Of a stretch of DNA of 64,000 nt, positions 1 through 9,863 are shown one piece after another. Made by a program: the position numbers and the translations under genes. This DNA is from Acanthamoeba castellanii str. Neff (lineage: Eukaryota; Discosea; Longamoebia; Acanthamoebidae), in assembly GCF_000313135.1 (NCBI RefSeq), contig NW_004457532.1, positions 346,177 through 410,176 on the forward strand, read 5' to 3'. Under the pieces are notes generated by a model that was given only the letters and a program-made list of their open reading frames with translations, did no database searches and was not told the DNA's origin. How positions within the stretch are numbered: the stretch's first letter is position 1; every line of letters starts with the position of its first letter.

Positions 1-352
1 CGACCCGGACGCAGCTACCTCGATAGGTCGCCGCCCGGTGATGGTGGCACCCCCACGCCCAGGCACCTCCGTAAGAGAAGGCGACTCTCGGCGGACGAAG
101 TCAAAGGTGAAGCCACCAACGCAATTAACCACCTTAGAGCTCCTGTGCATTTCAGTCAAGCTCTGGTTAACAAACTCACCGCTCACATGCTCTTCACAGG
201 CTTGCGTCAGCGGTTGCTTTCCTGGATTCAGGTGTTCATCCAGACACGCGAGACGCCCGCCCTTCAGTCCAACGAGGTAACGCACGCACTGCACACGTGT
301 GCGCACCGCAAACGCAGCAGTTTGCGCATTTTTCGCGTGACGTGCTGACGAA
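1..352. other. Left-edge region without an assigned gene
   Basis: Plus frame 1 is open from the first base to a TGA at 346-348, which ends 4 bases before the start codon of the next gene. It could be the last exon of a gene entering from the left, but the translation (basic and low in recognisable motifs) matched nothing I know, and a possible donor (GTAACG) sits near 277. The frame of the downstream gene is closed by a TGA at 338-340, so this stretch is not simply joined to it without splicing. I leave it unassigned. Confidence 0.3.
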
Positions 353-3300
353 ATGGGGGCGGGGGGTGACGAGCAGATGCTGGAGGACGTGAGGAGCATC
401 TTCACCTATATTCAGTTCATCGCAGAGCAGGACCCGCTGCAGCTGCTCGAGCTGCTGCCGCTGCTGTCGTCACTGCTGCGCAAGAACGCAGCCAAGCTGA
501 GCGACATCAACGTGATCATACAGAGCGCGGGATCCGCGGCACATGGGCGGAATGACAAGCATCCGGCCGAGAGCAACAACGATGATGGCTTCGCGTATGG
601 CGGGCAGATCGCGCACTGTCTCATGCAAGCGACCGGCAAATCGTATGTTTGGTGAGGGTGAGGGCGCCCTGTGGCCACAGGCTGACAGTGAGGGTGCGCG
701 CGGGTGTGCTGCAGGGGTCTGAACGCTTTCATCGGGCTTCTGACATGCACGGAGGACGAGGCCGTGCGTGTGTGGATTCTTCGCGTACTCGGAGACATGC
801 TCAACTGCCTGAACGAGGACAAGGTAACGCTACACGCGCATCAATGACCCCCCACACACCTCCGTCGTATGTTGACAGCATTTTCCTCCGTTCTCTCTTT
901 CTCTCTCGTACAGAAATTGCACCTTCTCTCGGGGCGCACCCTGCACCTGGACCCCTCGCAGCTCGCCATCATCAAGGCCCACTTGCAGGTACGCTCGCAA
1001 TTTTATTATTATTCTTATTTTCATTTTCTTATTTTAATCCTGCTCAACCGTGTGTACGGGCAGAGCTCGCCCATGACTCCCACAATCTATGCGGCGTTGA
1101 TGTCGCTGTTGTTGGGCAGCGAGACGGCCTACGAGGCCATATCGTCGCCCCCGAGCTTCTCCCCCATGCGCCCGTCGTTCTCCCCGCGCCACACGTCATC
1201 GCCCTTCGGCGGCGACCACTCTGGCGGGGCCGCCCCACCGTCGCCCTACTCGCCGCTGCCGCCGCTGCCGCCCAAGAAGTCTGCCGGCGCCACCCTCAAC
1301 AAGAAAGTCGGCGGGGAGAATGGCCACTTCAAGAACGCGGGCGTGATCCCGATCATCTTCGAGCTGGTGGTCGAGGGCGGCCACTCCGACCCCGAGCTTC
1401 ACACGGCGCTCCTGCGCGACTTCCTATTCCTGCTGGTCCAGTCGCAGCGCAACCGCGCCGACTTCCTCGAGTCGTCGCTCATCGGCCCGGCCGGCGGGGC
1501 GACCCACTCCCGAAACATCGGCACGTGGCAGTGGAAGGCCTGGCTCTTCGGCCTGCTGGGCAAGAACAACGCCCTCTTCCCGCAGATCCTCGACTTCTTC
1601 GTCACCCTCCTCAACCACGTCATCTCCGTCGCCTCGCTCTCGTCGTCATCCCCCTCCTCGCCGTCATCGGCCGCCGCCGCGACCCGGCAGGCCAAGAGTC
1701 ACCTGCGCGAGACGCAGTCGCTGTGTAAATACTTTGGCGAGAAGGGCGGATTCTTCGACTGGACCGACTTCTGCGGCCACCTGCACAAGCGGCTGCTCTC
1801 GCTCACGGCCCACGCCGTCCGCGCGTTCGACCCGCAGGGGCTGCTGAACTCGCTCGCCTCCTCCGCTCCCCCTGGCGTCGCGGATATCGCCGGCGAGTTC
1901 GCGCTGCTGGGGGCCGGTGGCGGCGAGGCCAGCGGAACGCCGCCGCTGCCCCCGCGGCCTGGGGCTCGGCCCGGCCGCTCGACCAGCGCCACCCACTCGC
2001 TACCGCGCACGACGCACCACCAGCAAGAGGCCACCAGGCGCGATCTCGAGCGCGAGAAGGAGAGGCGAGAGCGCCAGTTGACCTTCCGTACCTGCTACCT
2101 GCCCAACACCGCGTTCGTGTCACGTGCATTCGTGTTCGCTGACCTGCTGTGCGTGTGAGGGACGACAGATAAGGAGAAGGAAGCCGAGGAGGTTGCGTCG
2201 GTCGTGCGCGCGACGAACTGGCTCACGTGGCTCAAGCTAGTGGAGGAGTACATCTTCTACTCGCCCTCGCCTTCTGCCGTCCCCCTGCCTCAGCAGATGT
2301 ACCCACAGCCCCCATACGTCACACGCACACATGATGCTCGACACACGGCACACGGCACACGGCACACGGCACTACTCACCAGGTGGTCTTCTTGTTGTCT
2401 GTTGCTAGTGACCCGTTCTTTCAGGCCTTGCACTACAACGAAGACGGCCAATGGGAAGACCTCCGGTTCGGCCAGGAGACGCTCAAGCTGATCGATTCAT
2501 TTACCCAGAAAATCGACCAGTGGCGGGTACTCACCACCTATGAGCCCCTCTTGGTCAATTTCGACAGTCTCGACCGAAGCTACACTCATCACCATCCACT
2601 TTTGTGTTGCACAAAGAGCGGCTACGGAGCCACACCCAACCCGAGCGTGGAGAAGATATATAAGAAGCTCCAGGCCTTCAACGAGCGATTCGCCGTGCGC
2701 CTTTCGCTCACCACTCTGCACGAGGCCGACTGGTATGACACACCAACCACCGTTCTGCCATGCGATGGTCAATTGAATGACACGGATGGTGGGGGGGGGG
2801 CAGCTCGTTGATCAACGAGAAGGAGACGATCGGCGTTGGCTCGCTCGAGAGCCTGGAGTCGATCGTGCGAAACGAGGTGGCGTCCGGCCGTGGCCTGTCT
2901 CCCGACGCGCAGGATGCCATTCTCACCGCCACTGCAGACTACCTGGCCCTCAAGCGACACGACCTCTACACGGTATGGCCGCACACACACACTCACACAC
3001 ACAACGCTCGCGGTGCTTGTCTGGCCATTTGGTGGCTTACATGGTGTCATTCAGCGCACGCAAGAGACCGAGCAGATCTACCAGGGCTGCATCGAGCGAC
3101 TGGGCTGGCGATTCGTGGGTGCGGAATCACAGTATGATCTCAATCCGCTGCAGGGCATTTTGGCCAGGTACGCCATGATGACACCACCCACCTCCGCTCT
3201 ATTCTCTTCTCGCCAACACCACGACACGCAACACGCAACACGGCACGGCGCAGGTATTTCGTGATTGGGTTCCTCTTCCGGGCGATGAAGCACTCGCACG

Positions 3301-5806
3301 AGAACAGCGGAGGCCGCGGAGCCAAGATCATCCTCCCGCTGTTCAAGAGTCTGCTGATCGACCTCAAGCACCGGTGCCTCGGGTTCACATCGGCCGAACT
3401 CGACGAGCAGCAGCAGCAACAGCTGGACCCCGAGCAGGCCCGAGCGCAGCAGATGATCGAGCAGAGCAAGCAGGTGTTGGAGCAGCTGGACGACGAGAGC
3501 CTGCTGCCCTACTTCATGCAAGGCCTCGCATCTGGCTCCTCAGGCACTTGCCTGCCCTCTTGGCTCTGACTGCCCTTCGCCGTCTGCTGACCACACACAC
3601 ACACCACACACACACCACACAACACCACGCAGAGTTCTTGTTGATCGGTCCAATGGGCGCGGCCATCGCTCACGAGCACGCCGGCATCACCAAGCTCGCT
3701 GAAAACCTCCGCAAGATGCTTCAGTACGTCTCAGCGGCCCGCTGGTCGTGGTCGGTCGACCTCATCTCACACGACACACGACACACACGATACACCATCC
3801 ATGGCGGCATCCAGGGACATCGAGGGCAAGGTGCTGGCGGAGATGCAGGCCAAGACGAGCCTCGAAGCGCAGCTCCGGCTCGAGTTCGGCCAGCTGCTGG
3901 ACGAGAACATCGGCCGGTGGCGGGACGAGGAGCACAAGCACCGCGACGACTACGAGACCGAGCTGCGCCGCGCCTGGGAGGGCATGGAGGCCCGCTGGGC
4001 CGAGCTCACCTCGCTCTTCCAGGGCGAGCGCGCCCTCGAGACCTCCGACGAGTGGCGGCCCTACGTGCCCTACGAGATCCCCGTCCCGCCGGCCGTCAAC
4101 CCGACCGCGGCCGGCACTACGCTCGACCTCCCGCCGGCCATCCTCCTCACCGCCCGCAACTCGGCCTATCTCCCGCGGCAGGAGGGGCAGTCTATCGTCG
4201 CTGCCCAGCCGTCGGCCAAGGCAGCCCAGCAGGGCGGCCTGCGCAAGCGCGGACCGGAGATCGCCCATATCTTCGTGTGGGAGCGGGCGGGCCACGTCAA
4301 CCTGCTCTACGACGACTTCGCGGCGTCGCTCCACCCGATTCAGGAGGGCGACGGCCAAAGGCGCAAGCCCAACGCGCCCCAGCCGGCGGGCCGGACGGAC
4401 TACACGCTGCTGCCGGACCGCAACGCGTCGCGGGGCCACCACTACTACTCGCACCTCATGATGATGCCTCAGCTCGGCGCGCCGGCGCTCTCCACCACCG
4501 CCTTCGCGACGCCGCCCATCGCCTTCCTCCCCATCGGCGAGCGCGGCTTGGCTATCATCCACGGTACGCTCTTGCACTCGCGCCTTTTGCTGTCAGTGTG
4601 TGAGAACAACGGAGGCGCTAACCGATAGCATCTGCCTCCAGGTGCCAACTGGGACAACAGCGTGGTGGTAGGCAACATGGAAGATGGCTCGGCCGCCCTT
4701 CGCTTCATCCGACACCGGTACTTCGCGCGTGCTGTGAGTGCGTGCGTGCGTGTGTGTGTGTGTGTGTGTTCGGGGCCTCACCTACTGGTCAAACAGAGAT
4801 GTGGTGACCTGCCTGTCGCTCTCTGCGGACGGCCACACGCTGTTGACGGGCGCCAAGGACGCGACGCTCATCTTGTGGAACATACAGCCGCCCGAAACGA
4901 AGCAACAGGTTTTGAACACAACGCCATTTTGCCAAGAGTGGCTGAGAGGCTTCTTTTCTCGTTTTTGGTGCGTGGCCTGAACTGACGACCGTGCGGCCTC
5001 TCCGCGAGTACAGGGCCTCTTCTCGAGCATTTTTGCGGGCAAGGAACTGCCGCTGCCTCGCCTCGTCTACAAGTTCACGCTCGTGGGCCACGACGACGCC
5101 ATCACCTGCTGCGACTTTTCCGCCGAGGTACGCACGCCAGCCTCACCCACTTTCCACATCAACTTGTTGCATCAAGTTTGTCTCACCGCACGACACGCAC
5201 TACGCACAGCTCAACGTGTGCGCTTCGGGATCGAACGACGGCACGGCGCTGGTGTTTGACGTCGACACGGGTGTCATCATGGCGTCACTCTACTACGGCG
5301 ATGCCACCGAGGCGGCGGCTAGCGGTTCGCAGGCGTCGTCGCGGCCGCTGCGCGCCATCACCCACATCAAGGTGATCGGCCACCGCACCGCCACGGGCGA
5401 GCGCGTGGGCAAGGTGGTCTCCTACTGCGGCGAACAGGGCATCTTCTATCTCCACGCCCTCGACGGCCGCCTGCTCGCCATGAAGCACGACCTGCCCTCG
5501 CCTTCATCATCTTCATCATCGTCGTCGTCGTCAAGCGATGGCGGCGACGCGTACGTCAAGTCGATGGTCTTCACGCGCAATGGACGATATGCGGTGAGCG
5601 GCCGGAGCGACGGGCTGGTGGTGTTGTGGAACCTCGATGACCTATCCGTGCGCGACTCGATGGACATGGGCGCGCAGCGCGGCGGCGCGGGCGAAGCGGG
5701 TGCCATCACGTCGGAGGAGGTCACCGCCCTGGGCCTGCACGACGACCGCCTCCTGCTCGTCGGGCTCAAGAGCGGACTCCTCCGCACATTCCCCCTCGCC
5801 CTCTGA
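353..5806 (+). CDS. Neurobeachin/LYST-family WD40 protein apparently lacking PH-BEACH
   Basis: Large multi-exon gene, about 16 exons and roughly 1,350-1,400 residues. Approximate exons: 353-639, 716-820, 914-986, 1065-2085, 2169-2296, 2425-2524, 2620-2730, 2803-2970, 3054-3168, 3254-3520, 3633-3721, 3811-4562, 4642-4732, 4797-4908, 5013-5127, 5211-5806. The N-terminal half is helical-repeat (armadillo-like, DUF4704-like) sequence, for example HTALLRDFLFLLVQSQRNRA near 1400-1460. A charged helix at 3811-4030 resembles the segment that precedes the PH domain in neurobeachins. The C-terminus is a WD40 propeller with neurobeachin-type blades: ANWDNSVVVG, DVVTCLSLSADGHTLLTG and GHDDAITCCDFSAE. Family members are scaffolds in vesicle traffic and membrane fission. 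The PH-BEACH block expected between helix and propeller is not visible. A Ser run is encoded by a TCA/TCG repeat near 5505-5533. The start is the ATG after an in-frame stop at 338-340; an upstream exon cannot be excluded. Confidence 0.75.
2342..2371. repeat. Intronic ACGGCAC heptamer repeat
   Basis: About four copies of a 7-base unit (ACGGCAC and permutations) inside an intron of the neurobeachin-like gene. The same unit, on the opposite strand, is expanded in an intron of the site-1 protease gene at about 17781-17853. Confidence 0.7.
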
Positions 5807-6318
5807 TTGATCAGGGTATCTACTCAATTCTTCTTCGTTCTTCGTTCCGCAAGCTCGATGAAGAAGAACTTCAGGATGGCACGTCAGGCGGGAAGGTGGC
5901 AAAAAGGCGAGGAAAAGCGAGGGGTTACGGGGATCCGTTCTATAGAACCAGGCCAGTCATGATTCGCCGGGCTTTAACCACCGGACCAATCAGGCGTTGA
6001 CAAGAGTAGGCAAGGGGCCAGAAGTGGAAAACTTTGGGGAGGGTGTGTGGAGCAGAAGGAAAGAAAGGGGGAGGTGGTGTGCGCCCAGAGAACAGGTGGT
6101 TTGGCCATTCTTTCTTCCACGCTACGCCCTGATCAGGCCACACCATCGCCCATCGCCCATCGCCCATCGCCCATCAGTAGGGACTTGTTCGGACCTAAAA
6201 GAGCGAAAGCGAAGGACGAAGCACGTCGTGGAGTCGCACGTAGGAGCTAGGGAAAAGCATCGAGCCAGCCCCGAGCCGCAGGCTCAGACCGATCGGTCAC
6301 ACACCCAGAGAGAAGAGA
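5807..6318. other. Intergenic region, tandem same-strand genes
   Basis: Lies between the WD40 protein stop and the next plus-strand ATG. It holds a short tandem repeat of a 7-base unit (CCATCGC) near 6145-6174 and a CCAAT-type motif near 5984. I see no coding exon or RNA gene. It presumably contains the 3' end of one gene and the promoter of the next. Confidence 0.5.
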
Positions 6319-8594
6319 ATGGAGGAAATGATGGTCGCTATGGCGGCCACGGTCCTGCTCGCTCTCAACGTGGTGGGCTCTGGCCTCCTGGCTGGCCTCA
6401 TCGCCATCGCCCTCACCAAGACCGTCGCCACATGGGTACATCTCCCCCTCCCCCCTCCGTTCTTTATGTCGCTTTCGTTCTTTATGTGGCGCTACATCGC
6501 ACTTCATTTCCATTCTCGGGTTTCGTTCTCGACCCTCTCAGCGCGTTCTGAAGCCCGCACGTCCCTTTATCTTTTCATTTCTCTCTTTCTTTTCTACTGG
6601 TCGCAGGGTGGACTGGTTGGCGGCTTCATCAGTTCGACCCCCACCCTCGTCATTCCGCTCAGCCTCGGCATCGCCCTCGCCTCCACCGACTCTGCCGCCG
6701 CCCTCAACCAGGCCATGTGGATCTCCCCCGTCGGCATGTACGCTCCTCCCAACTTTCCATTCGTTGCCCACACTCTGTGGTGACAACACACGCCGCACGC
6801 CGCACGCCACGCCACACTCACGCGAGAATGTTGAGAGCTCAGATTCCTGGCGTCGACGTTCCTGGTGATGTGGCGCGTCCTGCCCCTGGCGCTGCCCAAG
6901 CCCTGGCCCCACCGCCTGCCCGTCACTGTACCCCATTTATCCCTTTTACCCTCACGATGCTCTGCCTCCAGAACTGCTTCATTGATCAAAATTCGCCGTG
7001 CAGTGATCGGGGTGTGCGTGTTGTGCGCGTGTCGTGTTGTGTGTCGTGCCGTGTGTCGTGTGTGGTTGTATCGAATGTGTGCCTGTGTGGTAAAGCTGTC
7101 CGTTTTAACGCGACAAGACTCCCATCCCGTACTCGGCGTGATGTTGCGCAGGTGGCCGTTTCCATGTTCTGTTGGCTGTCGGGGGCCGTCGTGTGCTACT
7201 TCGCCATCGGCGCCCTGCAGCGGGTGGCCCACCTACCGATCCAGGCCGTCGGCGGAGGCGCCCTCCTCTGCAACTTTGCCGTACGCCGCCGCACCGCACT
7301 CCCTACGGCTTAAGCATGCAGTCTGACGTCATCCATCTCGCCGTGTGCCACACACCACCAGCTGAGCGCGCCCATGGCGTGCATCAAGGCAGCGCCGGTG
7401 CCCAAGAGCGAGAAGGCGGTCCCGAGCGGGACCTACGCGCTGCGCGGGTCGCTCGCCGCCTCGGTCGTCGGCGCAGCGGTGCTGGTCTCCCGGTGGGACC
7501 CTGCCCTTGCCGGCATCGGCGCCGGCTTCCCCGCTATCGCCCTCGCCAGCCTCGTCAGCCTGTGGGTCAGCCGCGGCGAGAGGGTCATCGCAGGTCGGTA
7601 CCCTGGGCACTGAGGCCGCAGCCACACCCGCTTAAGGTTGTTGCTGACGTCGTTTGATGCACGATTGGGTGGGACCGTTCAGGGGCGATCGGACCGGTCA
7701 TGCTGGGCGGGCTGAGCGCCTCCACCTACTGCATCGCTTTCGGCACCCTCTACGCCATCCTCTTCGGCGCGGGGCTGGGGCAGCCGCTCTCCCTCCTCCT
7801 CGCCCTCTCCGCCAGCTACCTCTCCGCCGTGGTTTTGGTACCTCAACACGGCACACGACACACGACCAACGACACGACACGACCAACGACACGAACAACG
7901 ACATGACTCAGAACACATGACACACGACACGCCACACGCATGTGTGTGTATGGGGCAGGTGTCGATGCCGGTATTCGTGTCGTTCAGCTGGGTGGCGGCA
8001 ATCACGCGGAAGAGGCGATCGCGACAGCTGGAGACAGCCGAGGAGGAGGGCGTGATGGTTGAGGAGGAGGACGAGGAGAACGGCCAGCAGCAGCCCCACC
8101 TCAACAACCGAGGCGCCGTCATGACCGAGTGGACCAAGGGCGAGGCCACTCCGCTGCTGCTGGCGGCGACCACCAGCGGCCACCACCCGACCTACCACGC
8201 GTGCACCAGCGGCGAGAACGACTGGAAGGGCCGCGAGGACTGCGTGAGCCGGATGGCCGTCAGGCGCCACCTCTCCGAGGAGACCGAGCAGCGCATCAAG
8301 ATGAAGGGGCATGACCGACCCTCGAGCCACGACCACCACCACGAGTTCGACGAGTCCGGCCAAGGCGACGAGACAGACAAGAAGAAGAAGAACGAAGAGA
8401 CGAGACGATGGGTGGATGTGGTGGTGAATCCGGAGGCGAGCGCGACAACAACGGAGCCTGCGGCTCTGCAATTGCCGGCGATGACGGCCGGGAGCTGCGC
8501 TGTTGCGGCGGCGGTGGAGATGGGCGGGTCGGGCGAAGTCGAGGGCAAGCTGCAGCCCAACCTCAACCAGCGCACCCTCACACCCCTCCGCTGA
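6319..8594 (+). CDS. Polytopic membrane protein of unknown function
   Basis: Six or so exons (about 6319-6436, 6608-6740, 7153-7277, 7363-7592, 7683-7835, 7960-8594) join into a protein with about eight hydrophobic segments rich in Ala, Gly, Leu and Val. Examples are TVLLALNVVGSGLLAGLIAI at the N-terminus and GGLVGGFISSTPTLVIPLSL in exon 2. The segments are followed by a basic stop-transfer run (ITRKRRSRQ) and a long hydrophilic tail of about 190 residues rich in Glu, His and Lys, likely cytosolic. Glycines recur in pairs inside membrane segments, which suggests tight helix packing as in transporters or channels, but no family signature was recognised. The intron at 6741-7152 is unusually long and could hide a small exon. 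An AATAAA at 8762-8767 is a plausible polyadenylation signal. Confidence 0.65.
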
Positions 8595-8761
8595 CCGACC
8601 CACAGCAACAGGCAGTGCGGCGTCTTGGCGCTTGTTGCACTGTAAATACAGACACGACATGACAGTGCCCTTTAATTGGGTGTCACGTGTCACACCCACA
8701 CGTGCGTGGTAGCGTTTCCCTTTTTTTTTTTAAGGTCAATGCTGGCCTATTGGTGATATAA

Positions 8762-8767
8762 AATAAA
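8762..8767 (+). terminator. AATAAA polyadenylation signal
   Basis: AATAAA about 170 bases after the stop of the membrane protein and about 50 bases before the 3' end of the convergent minus-strand gene, so the two transcripts probably end very close together or overlap. Confidence 0.45.
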
Positions 8768-8818
8768 TACAGGTCTACATGTTCTCTCTGAGCATGCCAC
8801 ACCACGTCGTAGTCATCG

Positions 8819-9211
8819 TTACAAGTGGTCGCAAACCGCGTAGGACGTCTCGTCGCTGTAGTAGGACAGGTCGCCCAGGCCCCACGAGGGCATCCAGCTC
8901 TCGGTCATCATCGTGTCCACCCCATCATCGTGCTCCTCCTCCAGGCCGCCGCGGCTCCTGCTGGTCTGGCTGGGCGGGGCGAAGCCGTTGACGACGGCGT
9001 CGACGACGGCCAGGCAGCCCACGACGAGGACCGACAGGAGGCCCTCCTTGACGGCCTCCAGGCCGCCGTAGAGGTCCACCTCGTCGAGGCGCGTGGGGGC
9101 CAGCGCCAGGTCGGGCAGTGGGGGCTTCTTGTCTTCGGGGGGCAGCTTGAACACCTGCTGGTTGTTGACAAACACGGCCAACGCGTTGTAGGGCGCGCTG
9201 CTGCTCTCCAT
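8819..9211 (-). CDS. Small protein of unknown function, one hydrophobic segment
   Basis: Single-exon reading frame of 130 residues. Its coding composition matches the neighbours. The N-terminal half is neutral with Pro and Leu; around residues 57-76 there is a hydrophobic stretch (GLLSVLVVGCLAVVDAVV) that could be a membrane helix or buried core; the C-terminal third is acidic and aromatic and ends in Cys-Asp-His-Leu. No family is recognised. It is convergent with the membrane protein gene to its left and divergent from the pseudokinase to its right. The start is the only ATG upstream in frame and the downstream frame is clean. A chance open frame cannot be fully excluded at this length. Confidence 0.5.
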   Translation of the reverse strand: MESSSAPYNALAVFVNNQQVFKLPPEDKKPPLPDLALAPTRLDEVDLYGGLEAVKEGLLSVLVVGCLAVVDAVVNGFAPPSQTSRSRGGLEEEHDDGVDTMMTESWMPSWGLGDLSYYSDETSYAVCDHL

Positions 9212-9863
9212 GGCTGCCTCTCCTTGAATGTGGGGTGCTGTGCGTTCTGCTGTTGTTGTGTTGTTGGGGCTGGTTGTGATAACGCTTTAGAGAGAGAGAG
9301 AGGAGGGAGAGATGACGCTGGCACCAGGTGTGGAGTGTGCAGAGGTGCTGCTAGGAGTGAGTGTGGAGTTGGGGTAGAGGGGTGGACAAGGCCAATGTGG
9401 TGGCAGAGATAGTGGCGGGCGACAATGGAGGGGGTTGAGGCTGGTTCGATGCAGGCGACTTGGCGGGACGAAGAAGGAATGAGGAATGACGCCTGCCAAA
9501 GTCTTTGGCTCCTGGCTTGGGGGGAGGGGGGAGGCACCATTGGCCGTGCCAAGAAAAAAGTCGATGGTGTCAGGATTTATCAGGCCACACGATGTCGTTT
9601 CCTGTTTTCTGGTTTGTGTCTCTTGCTTTGCCAAGGTCTGTACCGCTGTTGTTGGATGCAGCCAACTTTTGGTTGATGACGCACCAACTTTGGTGACCCT
9701 GCGGCACCTTCCACGCCTGGTTCGGAGTTCGCCGTGTAATTGTCGACATAGTTAATAAGTAGTTAATTCGCTCCTCATTATTAATAACCAATTTTATTTT
9801 TCGTGTCACTGACCACCAGCTTTCGTTCTTGCTTGGTCAGTGCCATAGAAGCAAAAGAAGAAG
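9212..9863. other. Divergent intergenic region
   Basis: About 650 bases between a minus-strand and a plus-strand gene, so it should hold both promoters. A GA dinucleotide run lies near 9288-9312. The section 9740-9800 is AT-rich (repeated TTAATAA-like words). No coding exon or RNA gene is recognised. Confidence 0.5.

Noticed and set aside
1..348. Upstream coding exon of the neurobeachin-like gene
   Set aside because: Frame 1 is open but ends in TGA at 346-348, and the gene's own frame has a TGA at 338-340 with no acceptor AG between it and the ATG, so a direct join is not supported.
649..1728. Long plus-strand open frame (359 codons) overlapping the neurobeachin-like gene
   Set aside because: Arg/Pro/Ala-rich shadow of the real frame, which carries the helical-repeat motifs in the same bases.
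7908..8699. 263-codon minus-strand open frame
   Set aside because: Antisense of the charged tail exon of the membrane protein; GC-rich third positions make antisense frames open by chance.
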